From positions 4,396,868 through 4,460,867 of the forward strand of contig BROE01000013.1 in the NCBI GenBank assembly GCA_036571765.1: 64,000 bases of DNA, read 5' to 3'. Shown here one piece after another: positions 26,402-39,800 of this stretch. The notes under the pieces were generated by a model. The model was not told the origin of the DNA and did not search any database. It was given only the letters and a program-made list of their open reading frames with translations. Position numbers and translations under genes: made by a program. The DNA is from Plecoglossus altivelis (Eukaryota > Chordata > Actinopteri > Osmeriformes > Plecoglossidae). Position 1 is the stretch's first letter, and each line of letters opens with the position of its first letter.

Positions 26402-29400
26402 CAAAGAGAGAGAGACAAAGAGAGAGATAGGCAAAGAGAGAGCGAGGCAAAGAGAAAGAGAGGCAAAGATAGAGAGAGGCAAAGAGAGAGAGGGAGAGAG
26501 AGACAAAGCGAGAGAGAGGGAGAGAGTCAGAGACAGACGCTTAAATAGACCCCGATGCCACAGACAGGTGAGGCCGTTCCCATTGCGAGCGTTCGCTTGA
26601 TTCGACCAGGTGGGCCCACCTGCAGAGGGCGTGGCCCTGGTGACCTCCACGCCGGCGGGCAGCTCCAGGCGGTGGCTGTAGACCAGGCGCGAGCTGAGGA
26701 TCAGCTTGCTGGCTGACTGCAGGTTGGCGGTGGAGGCGGAGCGAGGCAGGGGGGTGAGTGGGGAGGCGTCAGGGGAGGAGTCTGTGTTCAGCTGCTGCGT
26801 AGGGACCATCAGCTGGCTCTGGAACACCTGCTCTGTCGCCGGCTCGTCTAAACCCCCGCCGCACACGCCGTCAGAACACACAGGCCCGGTAAACAGCCGA
26901 TCCATTACGATTCACAACTCACATTCGCGCTACACAAACGCACATTAGGCTGCTATTTCCATGCGCGCTGTACGTATGTGGCTTTGGATGAAAGCGTGTG
27001 GTAAAACAGTGAGACATTAGTGTCAGTGGAAGACCGTGCTGGAGGGCCTGCAGGGGGCGCTCACCCATGCAAGCCTGAACAGACTTGAGGTGCAGGTGCC
27101 ACATCTGCAGGATGGAGTTCCTGTTGGCGTCCTTCTCGATCACCACCAGGAAGAACTTCTCGGAGAAGGGAGGAGCCTGGTAGCCTGCAGGGGAAGAACA
27201 CAGCAGGAACATGGCTTTCACTGCCACAGGAACATGGCTGCATGGAGCTGTGGAAGGGAAGTGTGTGCGTGGAGTGCGTGCAAGTGTTGAGTGTGTGTAT
27301 AGTGCTTCTAGTGTGTGTCTACTTTGTGTGGAGCCTTTGTGGAGCCTGTGTGTAGCATGAGCGTGTGTGTAGCATGTGTATCATGAGCGTGTGTGTAGCA
27401 TGTGTAGTGTGTGTAACGTGTGTGTAGCATGTGTAGCGTGTGTGTAGAATGTGTAGCGTGTGTGTAGCATGTGTAGCGTGAGCGTGTACCCTCAGTGGAG
27501 GGGAAGGCAGGCGTGAACAGCTCCGGCTCCTCCTGGGGTTTGTAACCCAGGATGAAGTCCTCCTGGAACACATGGAGCAGCTGGGTACTGGAGCCACACT
27601 GCAGAGAGAGAGAGAGAGGGGGGAGAGAAGGGGGAGGAGAGAGAGAGAGAGAGGGAGGGGGGAGACATAAAAAGGGAGAAACAGACGGGGACAGAGCGAG
27701 ACATGGGGAAAGGGAGGGAAGGAGGGAGGGACAGAAAAACAGGTAGGGTAGAGGGAGGGAGAGAAAGAGAGAGAGACATAGAGAGAAAGGGGGTGAGGGG
27801 ACAGAGGGAATGAGAGGTAATGAGGAGAGGGAGACCGAGGAGAGCGAGAGGACAAATACTTTATACATATGATGCCATATGTGTAAGACAAAAAACTCCT
27901 ACCTAGTACCTGGTAAAACATGAGATGGTGTGCGTGTGTGTGTGCGCGTGTGAGAGTGTGTGTGCGACAGAACACCGCCTCACCTGGTTGGTGATGACGT
28001 CCAGCTCGATGATGCACCCTGGTCGGGCAGTGGACTGCTGACTCACGATGTTAAACACTTCCCCCACTAGTTTCTACACAGCAAACACAGAGCCATCCCA
28101 GTCAAACTCCAGGGTCACTCCACAACACGCAACGACACGCCAGGCCGTCAAGAAGACACTGGCTAATGATGTCCAGGCTGTGTCTGTGAAAGCAGGAGTG
28201 TGTGCGTGGGACTCACAGACGTCTCGGGGTCTGACAGCTCGTCCAGTAGTTTCCTGGCGTCCACCACAGCCTGGTACAGACGGAGGTTCTTGCCATCAGA
28301 CGCCACGAAACAGGCGCTGGCACTGTTGCAGTACGTTCCTGTGTGCACACAACCCCAGGTGTTCACTCTCTCTTCCTCTCTCTCTCCTCTTTCTCTCCCT
28401 CTCTCCCTCCTCTTTCTCTGTCTCTCTCCTCTCCCCCTCCTCTGTCTCCCCCTCTCTCTCCTCTGTCTCTGTCTCTCCCCCTCCTCTGTCTCCTTCTCTC
28501 TCTCTCTCTGTCTCCCTCTCTCTCTCTTCTGTCTCTCTCCCTCTCCTCCCCCTCCGCATGTTCTCACCCCTCTCATCTCATCCCCCCCTCTCCTCTCTGT
28601 CTCTCCTCTTCCCCTCAAATGTCTCCCTCTTCTTCTCCTACTTTCTTTCTCTTTCTGTCCCTCCCTCTCTTCCCCCCCTCCTTCTTGACTCCCTCTCTCT
28701 TCTCTCCCCTTCTGTCCCTCCATCCACCTCTCTCCTCCCTCTGCTCTGTGCTCCCTCCCTTCCCCGCTCTGTTCCTTCTACACGAACTCATGTTTACACC
28801 AGTGGTTCTTCGGGGAACGAATCAGCGTTTCTCTCCTGCAAATTTGGGTTTCATCGGACATGGATTCGTAAATGGAACGAGTTCAAGGAATGTGGACTTT
28901 TACAGCGCCGGTTAATTATTTTAGATGGCGGTTTATAAGTACCGCACGTCTCCGCTCTAGTTCAGGGGCTGGAATGAAGTCAGCTAATAACGACATTTGA
29001 ACAACAGATTTTTCCTCTCACTAACGATCTGTTTTCCCCAGGATCATGTGCATTTAGGAATCATAAACAGCTCAGAAGTTAAACATTCATTATATAGGAG
29101 AGGATCGGGGTGTGTGCAGCAACCTAGAAGCGCACTGGGGACCAGTGTGTGTGTTTGTGTGTGTGTGTGTGTGTGTGAACCTAGAACTGAGCTGGGGGCC
29201 AGGGTGTGTGTGTGCGTCTGTGTATGAGTGTGTATGTGCGTGCCCACCTAGGACTGAGCTGTGGGCCTGGGTGTGTGTGTGTGCAAGTGCCCACCTAGCA
29301 CTGAGCTGGGCACCAGGGTGTGTGTGTGTGTGTGCGTGTGTGTGTGAGAGTGTATGCCCACTAAGGACTGAACTGGGGGCCAGGGTGTTTGTGTGTCTGC

Positions 29401-31919
29401 GTGCGTGCCCACCTAGCACTGAGCTGGGCACCAGGGTGGGCAGCCAGGCCACGTTGCTGAAGGCGGAGGTATGGAGGGAGTTGATCCGGGCCAGCTCCGA
29501 CACGCCCCCGGTGCAGGACAACGGGCCAATGTGGTCCACCCTCCAGAGGATCAGCTCGCTGTAAATGGCCTTCGGGTCGTGGAAGGTTCTCGTGGCGGCG
29601 TTACGCAACTGTTTCCTGTACGCAACATGGCAAAAGAAACCTGCGGTCAACATGTACATACACATGCACATATAGTTTGGTCAGACTGTGATTTCAAGGT
29701 ATTGCCCCCTGAAAATATTCCTTGGATACAGCGCCATGCATTGCTACGAGAAGCGAGCTATGAGATCATTAAGCGTCAACTACTTTATCCATCATTATCT
29801 GTCTATTTCCAGTCCCTCAATCTATACCTGTGGAGCCCCTTGGAGGGGGCGAGGGCGGGGGGCTGGTCGGCATCGGGGGCGCCGGGGGCGGAGGGCGGGG
29901 TGAGCAGGGCGTTGTGGTGAGAGGAGGTGAGCAGAAGGGGGAGTACAGTGTGGCACGCTTGGTCGTTCAGGTGGAAGCGGTGGCCACAGTAGCGGAACTT
30001 GTGCGACACGGTCAGAACGTTGGAGAAAGCCGAGCGCTCTGCAAACGTCACCGACCACTGGAGGAGGGGAAGACGAGAAGTCAACACCAAAGGCGATATC
30101 GACGATTAATCTAATCGATATATCGTTCGATATATATCGATATTTAAATGATCGTGTTCCTATGTTCCCCAACCCACCCCCGCCTCCCTCTGCTCTGTAA
30201 CCCACTCCTCTAAGCCGTACCTGGTTAAGAGACCCATCCACGTGCTTGGAAACCATCATGACGGCGGGGCCAATGCCGGGGCTGAGGCTGAGGCTGGGGC
30301 CCAGGGCAGGGGAGCCCAGCCCGGCAGAGACGGAGGCAGAGCGGGGGACTCGCCGGCCCCTCCTGCCCTGCTCGCCTGCCCCTGCGCCCTCAGCCTCAGG
30401 CACGGTGCACGCGTACATCAGGATGTTCTTACTCAGGGAGTTGGCATCACCTGTGGGGAACGCCACGGGGATACGGGAAGAGAAGGACACCTGGGGGAGG
30501 GAGGGGGAGGAGAAAGAAGAGGAGGAAGAAGAGGGGGAGGAGGAAGAAGAGGAGGAAGAAGAGGGGACAGCACAGGAGCAGGAGGCGGACGAGGAAGAAG
30601 AGGCCGAAGAGGGAGAAGAGGAGGAGGAAGAGGAGGTGGGAGGGTCATTTGTAATGCTTAAAGAATCCCAAATTGAACTGCAATGTGGGTGAGCATGTGT
30701 GCACTGGTGTCTGAGCTCTGGTGAGCGTGTGAGCTGGCATGTTTGGGCCTGCGTCCACCTACCTGGACCTGTCTAAAGATGCCTTGGATGAACTCATCCA
30801 GGTACTTGACGTGCCAGACCAGGAAGGAGCCGTCGGTGGGGTGGATGGTGAACAGCATGTCTGCGCTCCTGTTCCACTCCTGCAGCAGGGTCTCCATCCT
30901 CCTCTCCAGCAGCATGGAGGGCAGGGGCATGCTGCTGCTGGAGCCTGGGGATGACGCCTTGGTGCTGCCCTCCTGCTCCGCCTCCTCCCCCTGCTCGGAG
31001 GACGCCTTGTCCGACATCTCGTCCAGGTCTAGGGAGAGGTGGGGGGGGTTTATACAGCGCGTATTAGCCTAGCGGACGTTGCTGCTATGTGAAAACCAAA
31101 CAGTCTGTCTTGGGTTGCACAGGTTGCACGGCTACGCTCGATGGAGATTATAGTTATATTAACCCCATCTGCACAGCTGGTGTCCACTTTTTATCTTATT
31201 TGTATTTTATAATTGATTTTTATAATATTTTCATCTACCTGCATTATGTTTCATATATGTTCGATGTTTGCACTTCCCTGCCACAGTAAATTCTGTGCTT
31301 GTATATCTTGCATGGCGAATAAAACCAATTCTGATTCTGAGTGTCGTGGAGTTGAAACGGATGTCTATCATATATGTTATATGAATCCGAATCAATGGAT
31401 CAATTGTGCTTTACAGAAACAAGCCCTCGGGTCCTGACACTCGAGAAACAAACCACACAACACCAGGATACAAACAGCACAGCACACGTCCTACCAGGAG
31501 AGAAAACACACCACGCCTCTTTGAATCTCAAGGCCAGAGCGTACCAAAGTCGAACTTCATGGGGGAGCCCTCGGCGTCGAGGGGGTCCTCGGTGGTCTGC
31601 TCCAGCTGCTGCTCGGACAGCTTGCGGAGCTGCAGCATGAACAGGTCCATGGACGACGTGAAGCTCAGGTCCTTGTTGTTGAGCCAGTGGACCACGAAGC
31701 CACCGCCGCCACTCCCGTCATCTGGACTGAAGACGGCCGACTCAGCCAGCACGGCCGGGATATCTGGGAGGGAGGGAGGGAGGGAGGGAGGGAGGGAGAG
31801 GGGAGAGAGAGGGTGAGAGAGAGAGGGTGAGAGAGAAGGGGAGACAGGGGAGAGAGAGGGAGAGAGAGGAAGAGAGGGTGAGAGAGAGGGTGAGAGAGAG
31901 GGAGAAAGAGTGTGTGACA

Positions 31920-31956
<37 letters not shown>

Positions 31957-33839
31957 AGAGAAGATAAGAGAAAGAGAGAGAGAAGGGGAAGGAGAGAGCG
32001 AGTGGGAGAGAGGGTGAGAGAGATAGAGAGAGAGAGAGACGATGAGAGAGAGACGATGAGAGAGAGAGAGATGGGGAGGAAGAAGGAGGAAGAAGAAGGA
32101 GGGAGAAGGAAGGTGAGTAGGCGGAGTGAAACTCCTGTTCTGGGAGTCAGATTAAGCGGAGCAACGTACCGGTGCTGGGGTTGATGCTGGCGGAGATGTG
32201 GAAGTGACACAACGCGTTGGCGTAGTGTGTGATGTGGCGGTGTGTGTGTGTGTCCTGGGTGCCCAGCTGGGATGGCAGCAGCTCGGTGTGTGCCACCAGG
32301 GCGGACGACCGCCGCCTGCCACGGCGAAGGTGCTTCAGTTGGTGGATCGACTAGCCAATAGAATCATCGCATAGCGAGAGCCAATCAGAAGGGAGAAGAA
32401 TTTTAATTAGATTCTTAGATGTGTAAAACAGGGATATGCTTGAGTGTGTGTGCACAAGTGTGAGATTGTATATATGCGTGCATGAGTATGCATGTGTGCT
32501 TGTGTGCGTGTGCGTGTGTGTATTTAGGCGAGTGTGTGTATGCGGGTGAGTGTATGCATGTGTGTGTGTGTGTGTGTATGTAGGAGAGTGTGTGCCTACC
32601 TCCAGAGCGTGCTGGATCTTGTCCTTGTTGCCCCCCAGTCCAGGCAGGCTGGAGCTGTAGGAGTGTGTGTTCTCCGAGATCTGCCCCCCCAGCAGACTGT
32701 CCTCAGGCAGCAGGGTCTCGCACCACACCCGACACACCCCATCCTCACAGGAGGTCAGCAGCACGTTGCACACAGAGCCCCTGTACACACACACACACAC
32801 ACACGTGTAGACACACACGCACATGCACGCAAGCACACACACACATGTGTAGACACACACGCACGCAAGCACACACACATCATGAGACCTAGACTTGTGA
32901 AGGATGGCCATGTTTCCATTCCAGCGTGACCAGAGAGAGCTACGGGGGGAGAGGGGGAGGGGGGTCTCACTTGGGCATGTATTTGCTGGTCTTCCTCCAG
33001 GAGAAACCAGTGACGGAGCGAGGGTGAGCCAGGTACACGAAAGAGAAGTGGACGAGGGGCGTCCTCTTGTCGGCAGGGTCGGGGATCACTACGGCGGAGC
33101 GCCACCCGGTGGTGGGGTACCACACCTTCAGCAGGCAGTCGTCCTTCCCCACCGTGGCAAAGTACTCGCCGTCAGGTGACCACTTGGTGATGTGGACCGC
33201 CGCAGCCGTCCTGAGGCAAAAACAAACCAGCGAAAACTCACTTCCCTGTTTCGCCGACCAACAGGCAGTGTCACTGGAAAAGCAGATCACACTCTCCCTC
33301 TGACCACTTCCCCTTTGACAGTGACAAGCCAGCGCCTGTGGCTGTCATGTGATTCCCTAGCTGACTTCAGATTGGGGGCCCGGTGTGGGCGTGGCCACCT
33401 ACTTGCACTGCCACACGCAGTTCCAGTCGTTCAGGTTGGGGGGAGGTTTGTCATCTGTCAGCTGGCCGTCCTCCTCCTCTATCAGGACGTCTGCAGACGG
33501 AGGAGCCCACAACTGCAGACGCTCTGTCGCTGCCAGGATACGGTTACCTGGCAACACACACACACTCATCAGCATTACACGCACACAACCCCTTTTTCTT
33601 CACACACACACGCACACACATGCGCGCGCGCAAGCACACACACACGCGACTCAGCAGCGGACTGAGATGCTTGGAGGAGACGGCGTGTGGTCAGTTAGTC
33701 AAACACAGTTACCTTGCGGGTCCCAGGCCAGGTTGTAGGTGATGGCATTGAGGAAGAATTGTCCAGTCTTTTGCCACTGGTAGTTAAGTTGCTGTTAGTG
33801 GAAGCACAGGAGACAGGGGAGAGCAGATCAACAAGCATG

Positions 33840-33872
<33 letters not shown>

Positions 33873-36800
33873 GCGCACACACACACACTGTGCACAATAA
33901 CTACGTAAGGCAATGCAACTGCAATTTAGCCAAGACTCGTTAGTGATTATCCTGAGGAATCTGTCTGTTGGGAGTTTATACAGTGAGCACCAGCCATGGT
34001 AGGTAGGTGTTAATGATGCAGTACCTAAAGACACACCAAGACACCATGTGCCAACAAAATACAAAACACCCTTCCAGACACCCACCCGCATACACCCACA
34101 CCCAACCACACACACGCACACGCACACGCACGCACACACACACACAAACTCACGAAGCATTCCTACTGGGTGGCATTCGCTCCTGTCTGGTGTGTTAAAA
34201 ACCACGAGCTACTCAGAATCTATCATCTCCGCACATCAATACTGTTCGGAGCGTGGAGGGGGAGGAGGAGGTAGCTCTCATGTTATACATCATTAAACAC
34301 TGACGCCCCCCACACCCTCCTCCCTTCGCCCCTCTCACCCTGCCCCCTCTGCCTCCCCATATCCCTGTTCCAACACGCTCCCCTCCTCTCTCAGAAACAC
34401 ACTCATCCGTTCCCCCCCGACCTCTCGCTCGTCCACGCCGCTCACCTTGTGGCGTTTGTTTGGGTTGGCAGCGATGGGTTCGAAGATGCAGACTATGTTC
34501 CCATAGGACGCAGCGATCTAAAAATACAAAAGCTGTGTTCATCACCACAACACCACTCACACTNNNNNNNNNNNNNNNNNNNNNNNNNNNNNNNNNNNNN
34601 NNNNNNNNNNNNNNNNNNNNNNNNNNNNNNNNNNNNNNNNNNNNNNNNNNNNNNNNNNNNNNNNNNNNNNNNNNNNNNNNNNNNNNNNNNNNNNNNNNNN
34701 NNNNNNNNNNNNNNNNNNNGAGAGATGCGCTGCCTCTGCCTCCCCATATCCCTGTTCCAACACGCTCCCCTCCTCTCTCAGAAACACACTCATCCGTTCC
34801 CCCCCGACCTCTCGCTCGTCCACGCCGCTCACCTTGTGGCGTTTGTTTGGGTTGGCAGCGATTGGTTCGAAGATGCAGACTATGTTCCCATAGGACGCAG
34901 CGATCTAAAAATACAAAAGCTGTGTTCATCACCACAACACCACTCACACTACTTCTCTCACTGAATTCTTTGTGAGCCAGTCCACTGTAGGAAGGCTCAG
35001 GAGCAGGGGGAAGAAGCAGGGGAGAGCAGGGGGAGGACAGGGGGAGAGCAAGCAGGGGGAGAGAGGAGGGAGGGGGGGGGAAAGAAAAGAAAAAAAAAAC
35101 TTGATGGGGTGGGAGGGGAGGGGCAGGGGGAAGGCAGGGGGGAGGCCATATTTCCTTTTATATAAAATAAAGATATCCCATTAAAAATATCCACTTGGGT
35201 CATCAGCTCCTTGGCAGCATCCAAGCTCTGCCTGCAACTGAACCAGTGCTTTAGTGTTAGTGTTAGTCTTACCCTGCCAAGGTGGTGGGAGCATTCAACA
35301 CAACCCACTTGTATGTTCCCATGCTGGGCTCCAGGGATGATCTGAACACAGTCAAAATCGCTGGCCAGAATCACTATGTCGCAACCTGAGCCGTAAGCCT
35401 GCAGAAGAAAGAGACAGATGATTTTCAGACAGTGGCTGTGTCATTATGCTTTTCACCTGTCCAAAAATCCTATTTGTTGTTTAGCTATTAAAGTGTATGC
35501 ACACAGTTATTAGCCTAATGGGGTAAATATAGTAATCGGCAGTCAAATTACAGGTCTCCTACCAAATAAAGGCATTGGTTTCCGATGTAATTATCCGGAC
35601 ACAATATTCTCAAAGCCCTCCTGCACTGTATAATTGTCCCAAGCAACCAACCGGGTGAATGTCTGTTCACTTCACAGCAGTTGCTATTGCACGTCATGTT
35701 CTGAATTTGGTACATTTATAAAATTACAAACGTTTAACAGTTACTTCTACAAATGAAATAGGGAAATACTGCAGGAACGTAGGTCTGAAGGTTTCGCTGT
35801 TTGATCCCAAATACAGTGAAAGACAGGAGGAGAGAGAGAGGATGACACCAAAGAAGCGGACCAGGGACCCAGGCCCTTGCTGCACACAGCCTTATGTGCT
35901 TCTCTACCCAGAGAGCCAGCAGGGAAACCAGGCCTGGGGAGTCTCTCTAGTGTCTGAGTGCTCGGTGTGGAGCCCTCAGGGCCCGTTCTGATTGGACCAG
36001 CAAGACCCAGCCAGGAACTCTGGTTGAGCCCTAGCCACACCTCCAACACACCTCCACCTCTAACACACCTCCACCTCTAACACACCTCCACCTCCAACAC
36101 ACTTCCACCTCCAACACACCTCCACTTGCAACACACCTCCACCTCCAACACACCTCCTCCTCCAACACACCTCCACCTCCAACACACCTCCTCCTCCAAC
36201 ACACCTCCACCTCCAACACACCTCCACCTCCAACACACCTCCACCTCCAACACACCTCCACCTCCAACACACCTCCACTTGCAACCAGCGCTGCTCCACC
36301 AGGCTCCTGCTACTCTGGGCTGCGTCCCCTCAGAGGGGCTAGTATTTGGGGAAGGTGGGGCGGAGGAAATGTGAGTATAATGTGAGGAAATATGAGCATT
36401 ATGTGAGCCAGGGCGACAGGGAGAGCAGCTAAGGGCCACAGCCAGGGCGACAGGGAGAGCAGCTAAGGGCCACAGCCAGGGCGACAGGGAGAGGAGCTCA
36501 TCCATTATTCATGAGAACCTGAGAGGCTAGGAAGCACCAGCTGACAGAGAAGCAGACGGTCGTAAACACAGTGCTGCAGCCAAGCCCAGACTGGGCAGGA
36601 TGCTGGGATGAGGACACGATGCTGGGATGAGGACACTGTGCTGTGGACACTGTGCTGTGGACACTGTGCTGTGGACACCCATTATTATGTGGATAAAGAG
36701 GTAGATTGAAGGAAGGAAGGAAGGAAGGAAGGAAGAGGTGTGGAGTCTTCCTTTGAGTTACTGCAGTGAAAGCTGCTGCACATTATGACATGAATTAGAA

Positions 36801-39800
36801 GCAGTCACCGTCATGCAAGACCCTCTACACACCTGCGCCATCACACAAGGACACGTCCTGTTTGATGGTGAATCCCTCCCCACAGGGCCGTCTGACGCTT
36901 GGCTGCACGCAGCGAGCTGGGCTGCGTACAGCGAGCTGGGCTGCGTACAGCGAGCTGGGCTACGTACAGCGAGCTGGGCTGCGTACAGCGAGCTGGGCTC
37001 CAGAGTCAGCACTGACCAGTCCTCCGCTCCTTCTTAACCTTTCTACATGCGTGGTGCATGCAGGAACGTGTTGGTGTTGGCCTAAGTCCGCTCAACCTGA
37101 TTGGGTGCATGATATCACTCATCGACCTATCGAAACGCCAGACGAGTCCCAGAGGTAGGAAGTCTGTTCATCCCAAGCTGGAGCATGTTTGTTTGTGTGG
37201 CGTTACGTCACACCTGCATGGCATCCTGCCGCAGGTCCGGTGTTGAGGGGCCCAGAAGGCTACCTGACACCAAAAGCAAGGCCAAAGCAGGAGGCCCAAA
37301 CGTAGTACTGCAGACCTGATGATTGGCTCTTCTGTTCAGAGACACTGACACACAATACACACCACACGTGAAGGCTAGCCTTCAACACAAACACACACAC
37401 GCACATGCAACACTCACTAACTCACTCATCACACAGTCAAGTATAAACACACTCAATACCTACCACACAAAGGCTAGCCTTCAAAACACACACACACTCA
37501 ACACTCAGTCAAGTACAAATACACACGCACTCACTAACTCACTCACCACACAGTCAAGTACAAACACACACAACACCCACCACAAAGGCTAGCCTTCAAA
37601 ACGCACACACTCACAAGTACACACACATACATACACACTCATCACACAGTCCAGTACGAAAACACACACCCACCACACAAAGGCTAGCCTTCAAAATACA
37701 CACACACACACACACTCATAAGTACACACACACACCAAACACACATTCAAGAACACGCACACAGGCCTGCAGACTAGCAGATACACACCTAGAATCAGCT
37801 TATGCCTGCTCTAATCCTAGCTTTAACCAACACTGAGTTCCGGTTAGCATTTGTCAAATTAGCATGACTCGCTAATCTCAATGTCACTTGGGGGAGTGCT
37901 GTCCTTTACTGCTAGATCTGTGTTGCCTGTAAGGCCCTGTCGCTGTTTAGACAGGACCAATTCATTATTGATAGGAGACAGCTGGAATCACACCTTGTTA
38001 GATGGAAGGATCTTAAATGCTGATTGAATAATGGAGGGAGAGACTTAGAACCAAGACGGCGTTTGAACTGCAGCGAAATGAGGGCCCAGATCAACTTCCC
38101 TGATCAACCATCTGGGGAGGGCGTGAATAAAGACAGGGCTGACGGAAGGAGAGAGAAAGAGAGAAGCGGAATGAGAACAAGTAAGATGAACAACCAGAGA
38201 GAGAGCCAGAGAGAGAGAGAGAGCCAGAGAGAGAGAGCCAGAGAGAGAGAGCCAGAGAGAGAGAGAGCCAGAGAGATCTTCTGCTTCCATCCAAAATGTC
38301 ACTGATTCTCCCGACAAATTTAATCACATGAGCGAGTTGCTTAACCACATCTGCTACCTAACCTTCTCATTTCCTCTAGGATCACATTAGGCTGCTGTCA
38401 ACAAAAAAAGGACTCTTGACTAGAACGGATAGATGATGAGATGGTTAAGAATAACTTCTTATCTGAGAGCTGGACTAAGGTGCCCAGTAAAGCTACTGTA
38501 CAGACACTGAGTGTAGATCACAGATCAAAGTTCAGAGCTGTGGTTATGGTCGTAGACGTGACTGTCTATAAGGCTGTATTGTAAACATGGATGCCTCTAA
38601 GGCACTGTTATAAACATGGATGCCTCTAAGGCACTGTTATAAACATGGATGCCCCTTAGGCAGTGTTGTAAACATGGCTGCGTCTAAGGCAGTGTTGTAA
38701 ACATGGATGCCTCTAAGGCACTGTTATAAACATGGATGCCTCTTAGGCAGTTTTGTAAACATGGATGCCTCTAAGGCACTGTTATAAACATGGCTGCCTC
38801 TAAGGCAGTGATAAGATAGTCTGTCAGAAGGCGGGCCGGAAGAATGCACGACAATTGAAAAGTGTTCATTCTGTTTATTAGTGTGAGCTCGGATCATGTG
38901 ACCTCTCTATATTCGTCTGTCCAAGGACCACATTAGGTTGATCTCTTGACCTTAGCTGGACAACAGTATTTCTCTCTCTTGTACAATAACTCTGCATATC
39001 AAGCTGTGTTGGCCAGACTGAAGGCAGATGTGGGCCTCTCCATGCCTACACTGTGGACCGGGCGGGAAGGGGGGGGGGGTAAGTGTGTCGTTAACAGCTT
39101 TAGATGTCACGTTCTGGGGTTCCTCATGTCCCTCGTAGACACAGTAACGGACTGTGTCATGGACTGAGGAACAAGCTGGAGTGTGACCATCCCACAAGAA
39201 CGCACTCCTTCCGGATGAGCTCTGGGTGTGTGTGTGTGTGTGTGTGGGTGGGTAGGTGTGTGTGTGTGTGTGTGCCCAGCATCTGTCTAACAAGCAGCAG
39301 GAACAGCATAGCAGGACCAGAACAAATTTGGCTCACAGCATTCAGGGGAGGGAGGCCCAGGCATAAGGCTTAATTTCCACACACATGGACAACAAACACA
39401 GCAGGCCTCTACCATCTTAATTGGGCTTGGTTTTAACTTATACAATCCTCACCATCTCATGTATCGTATGTTATCAAGCCAAATCTAACCACTGCATTGC
39501 ACTGGTTCGCTGACTCATCGCGCCCTTAATAATGACAGTATGGATGCTATTTTCACACAGTTTCAATGTCTGATTTGATTACAATCAGTGGGCTGCCAAT
39601 GGCTTTCACTTCCTCTTTCTGAAAACGATTTCATCATGTGGGAATGTTTGAATGTTTGAAAAATACATGAATGGTTTCACTTCAATGTCAATACAAATCC
39701 CCCTAGTTTGTGAGCAGTGGTTGTTTCCTGTAACTCTTCAATAACTTGTATATTTCTGTCGTTGTGGTTGCAAGTGATCTTAGAGCTGCAACCATTTGCT

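Larger units (their letters stand above)
34346..34950. repeat. direct duplication of about 218 bp across a gap
   Basis: 34346-34563 and 34733-34950 match at a constant offset of 387 with one mismatch noticed (34475 versus 34862). Both copies hold complete exon 3. Confidence 0.9.

Noticed and set aside
36031..36505. Cys/Trp/Val-rich frames in intron 1
   Set aside because: 18-bp minisatellite reads open in several frames.
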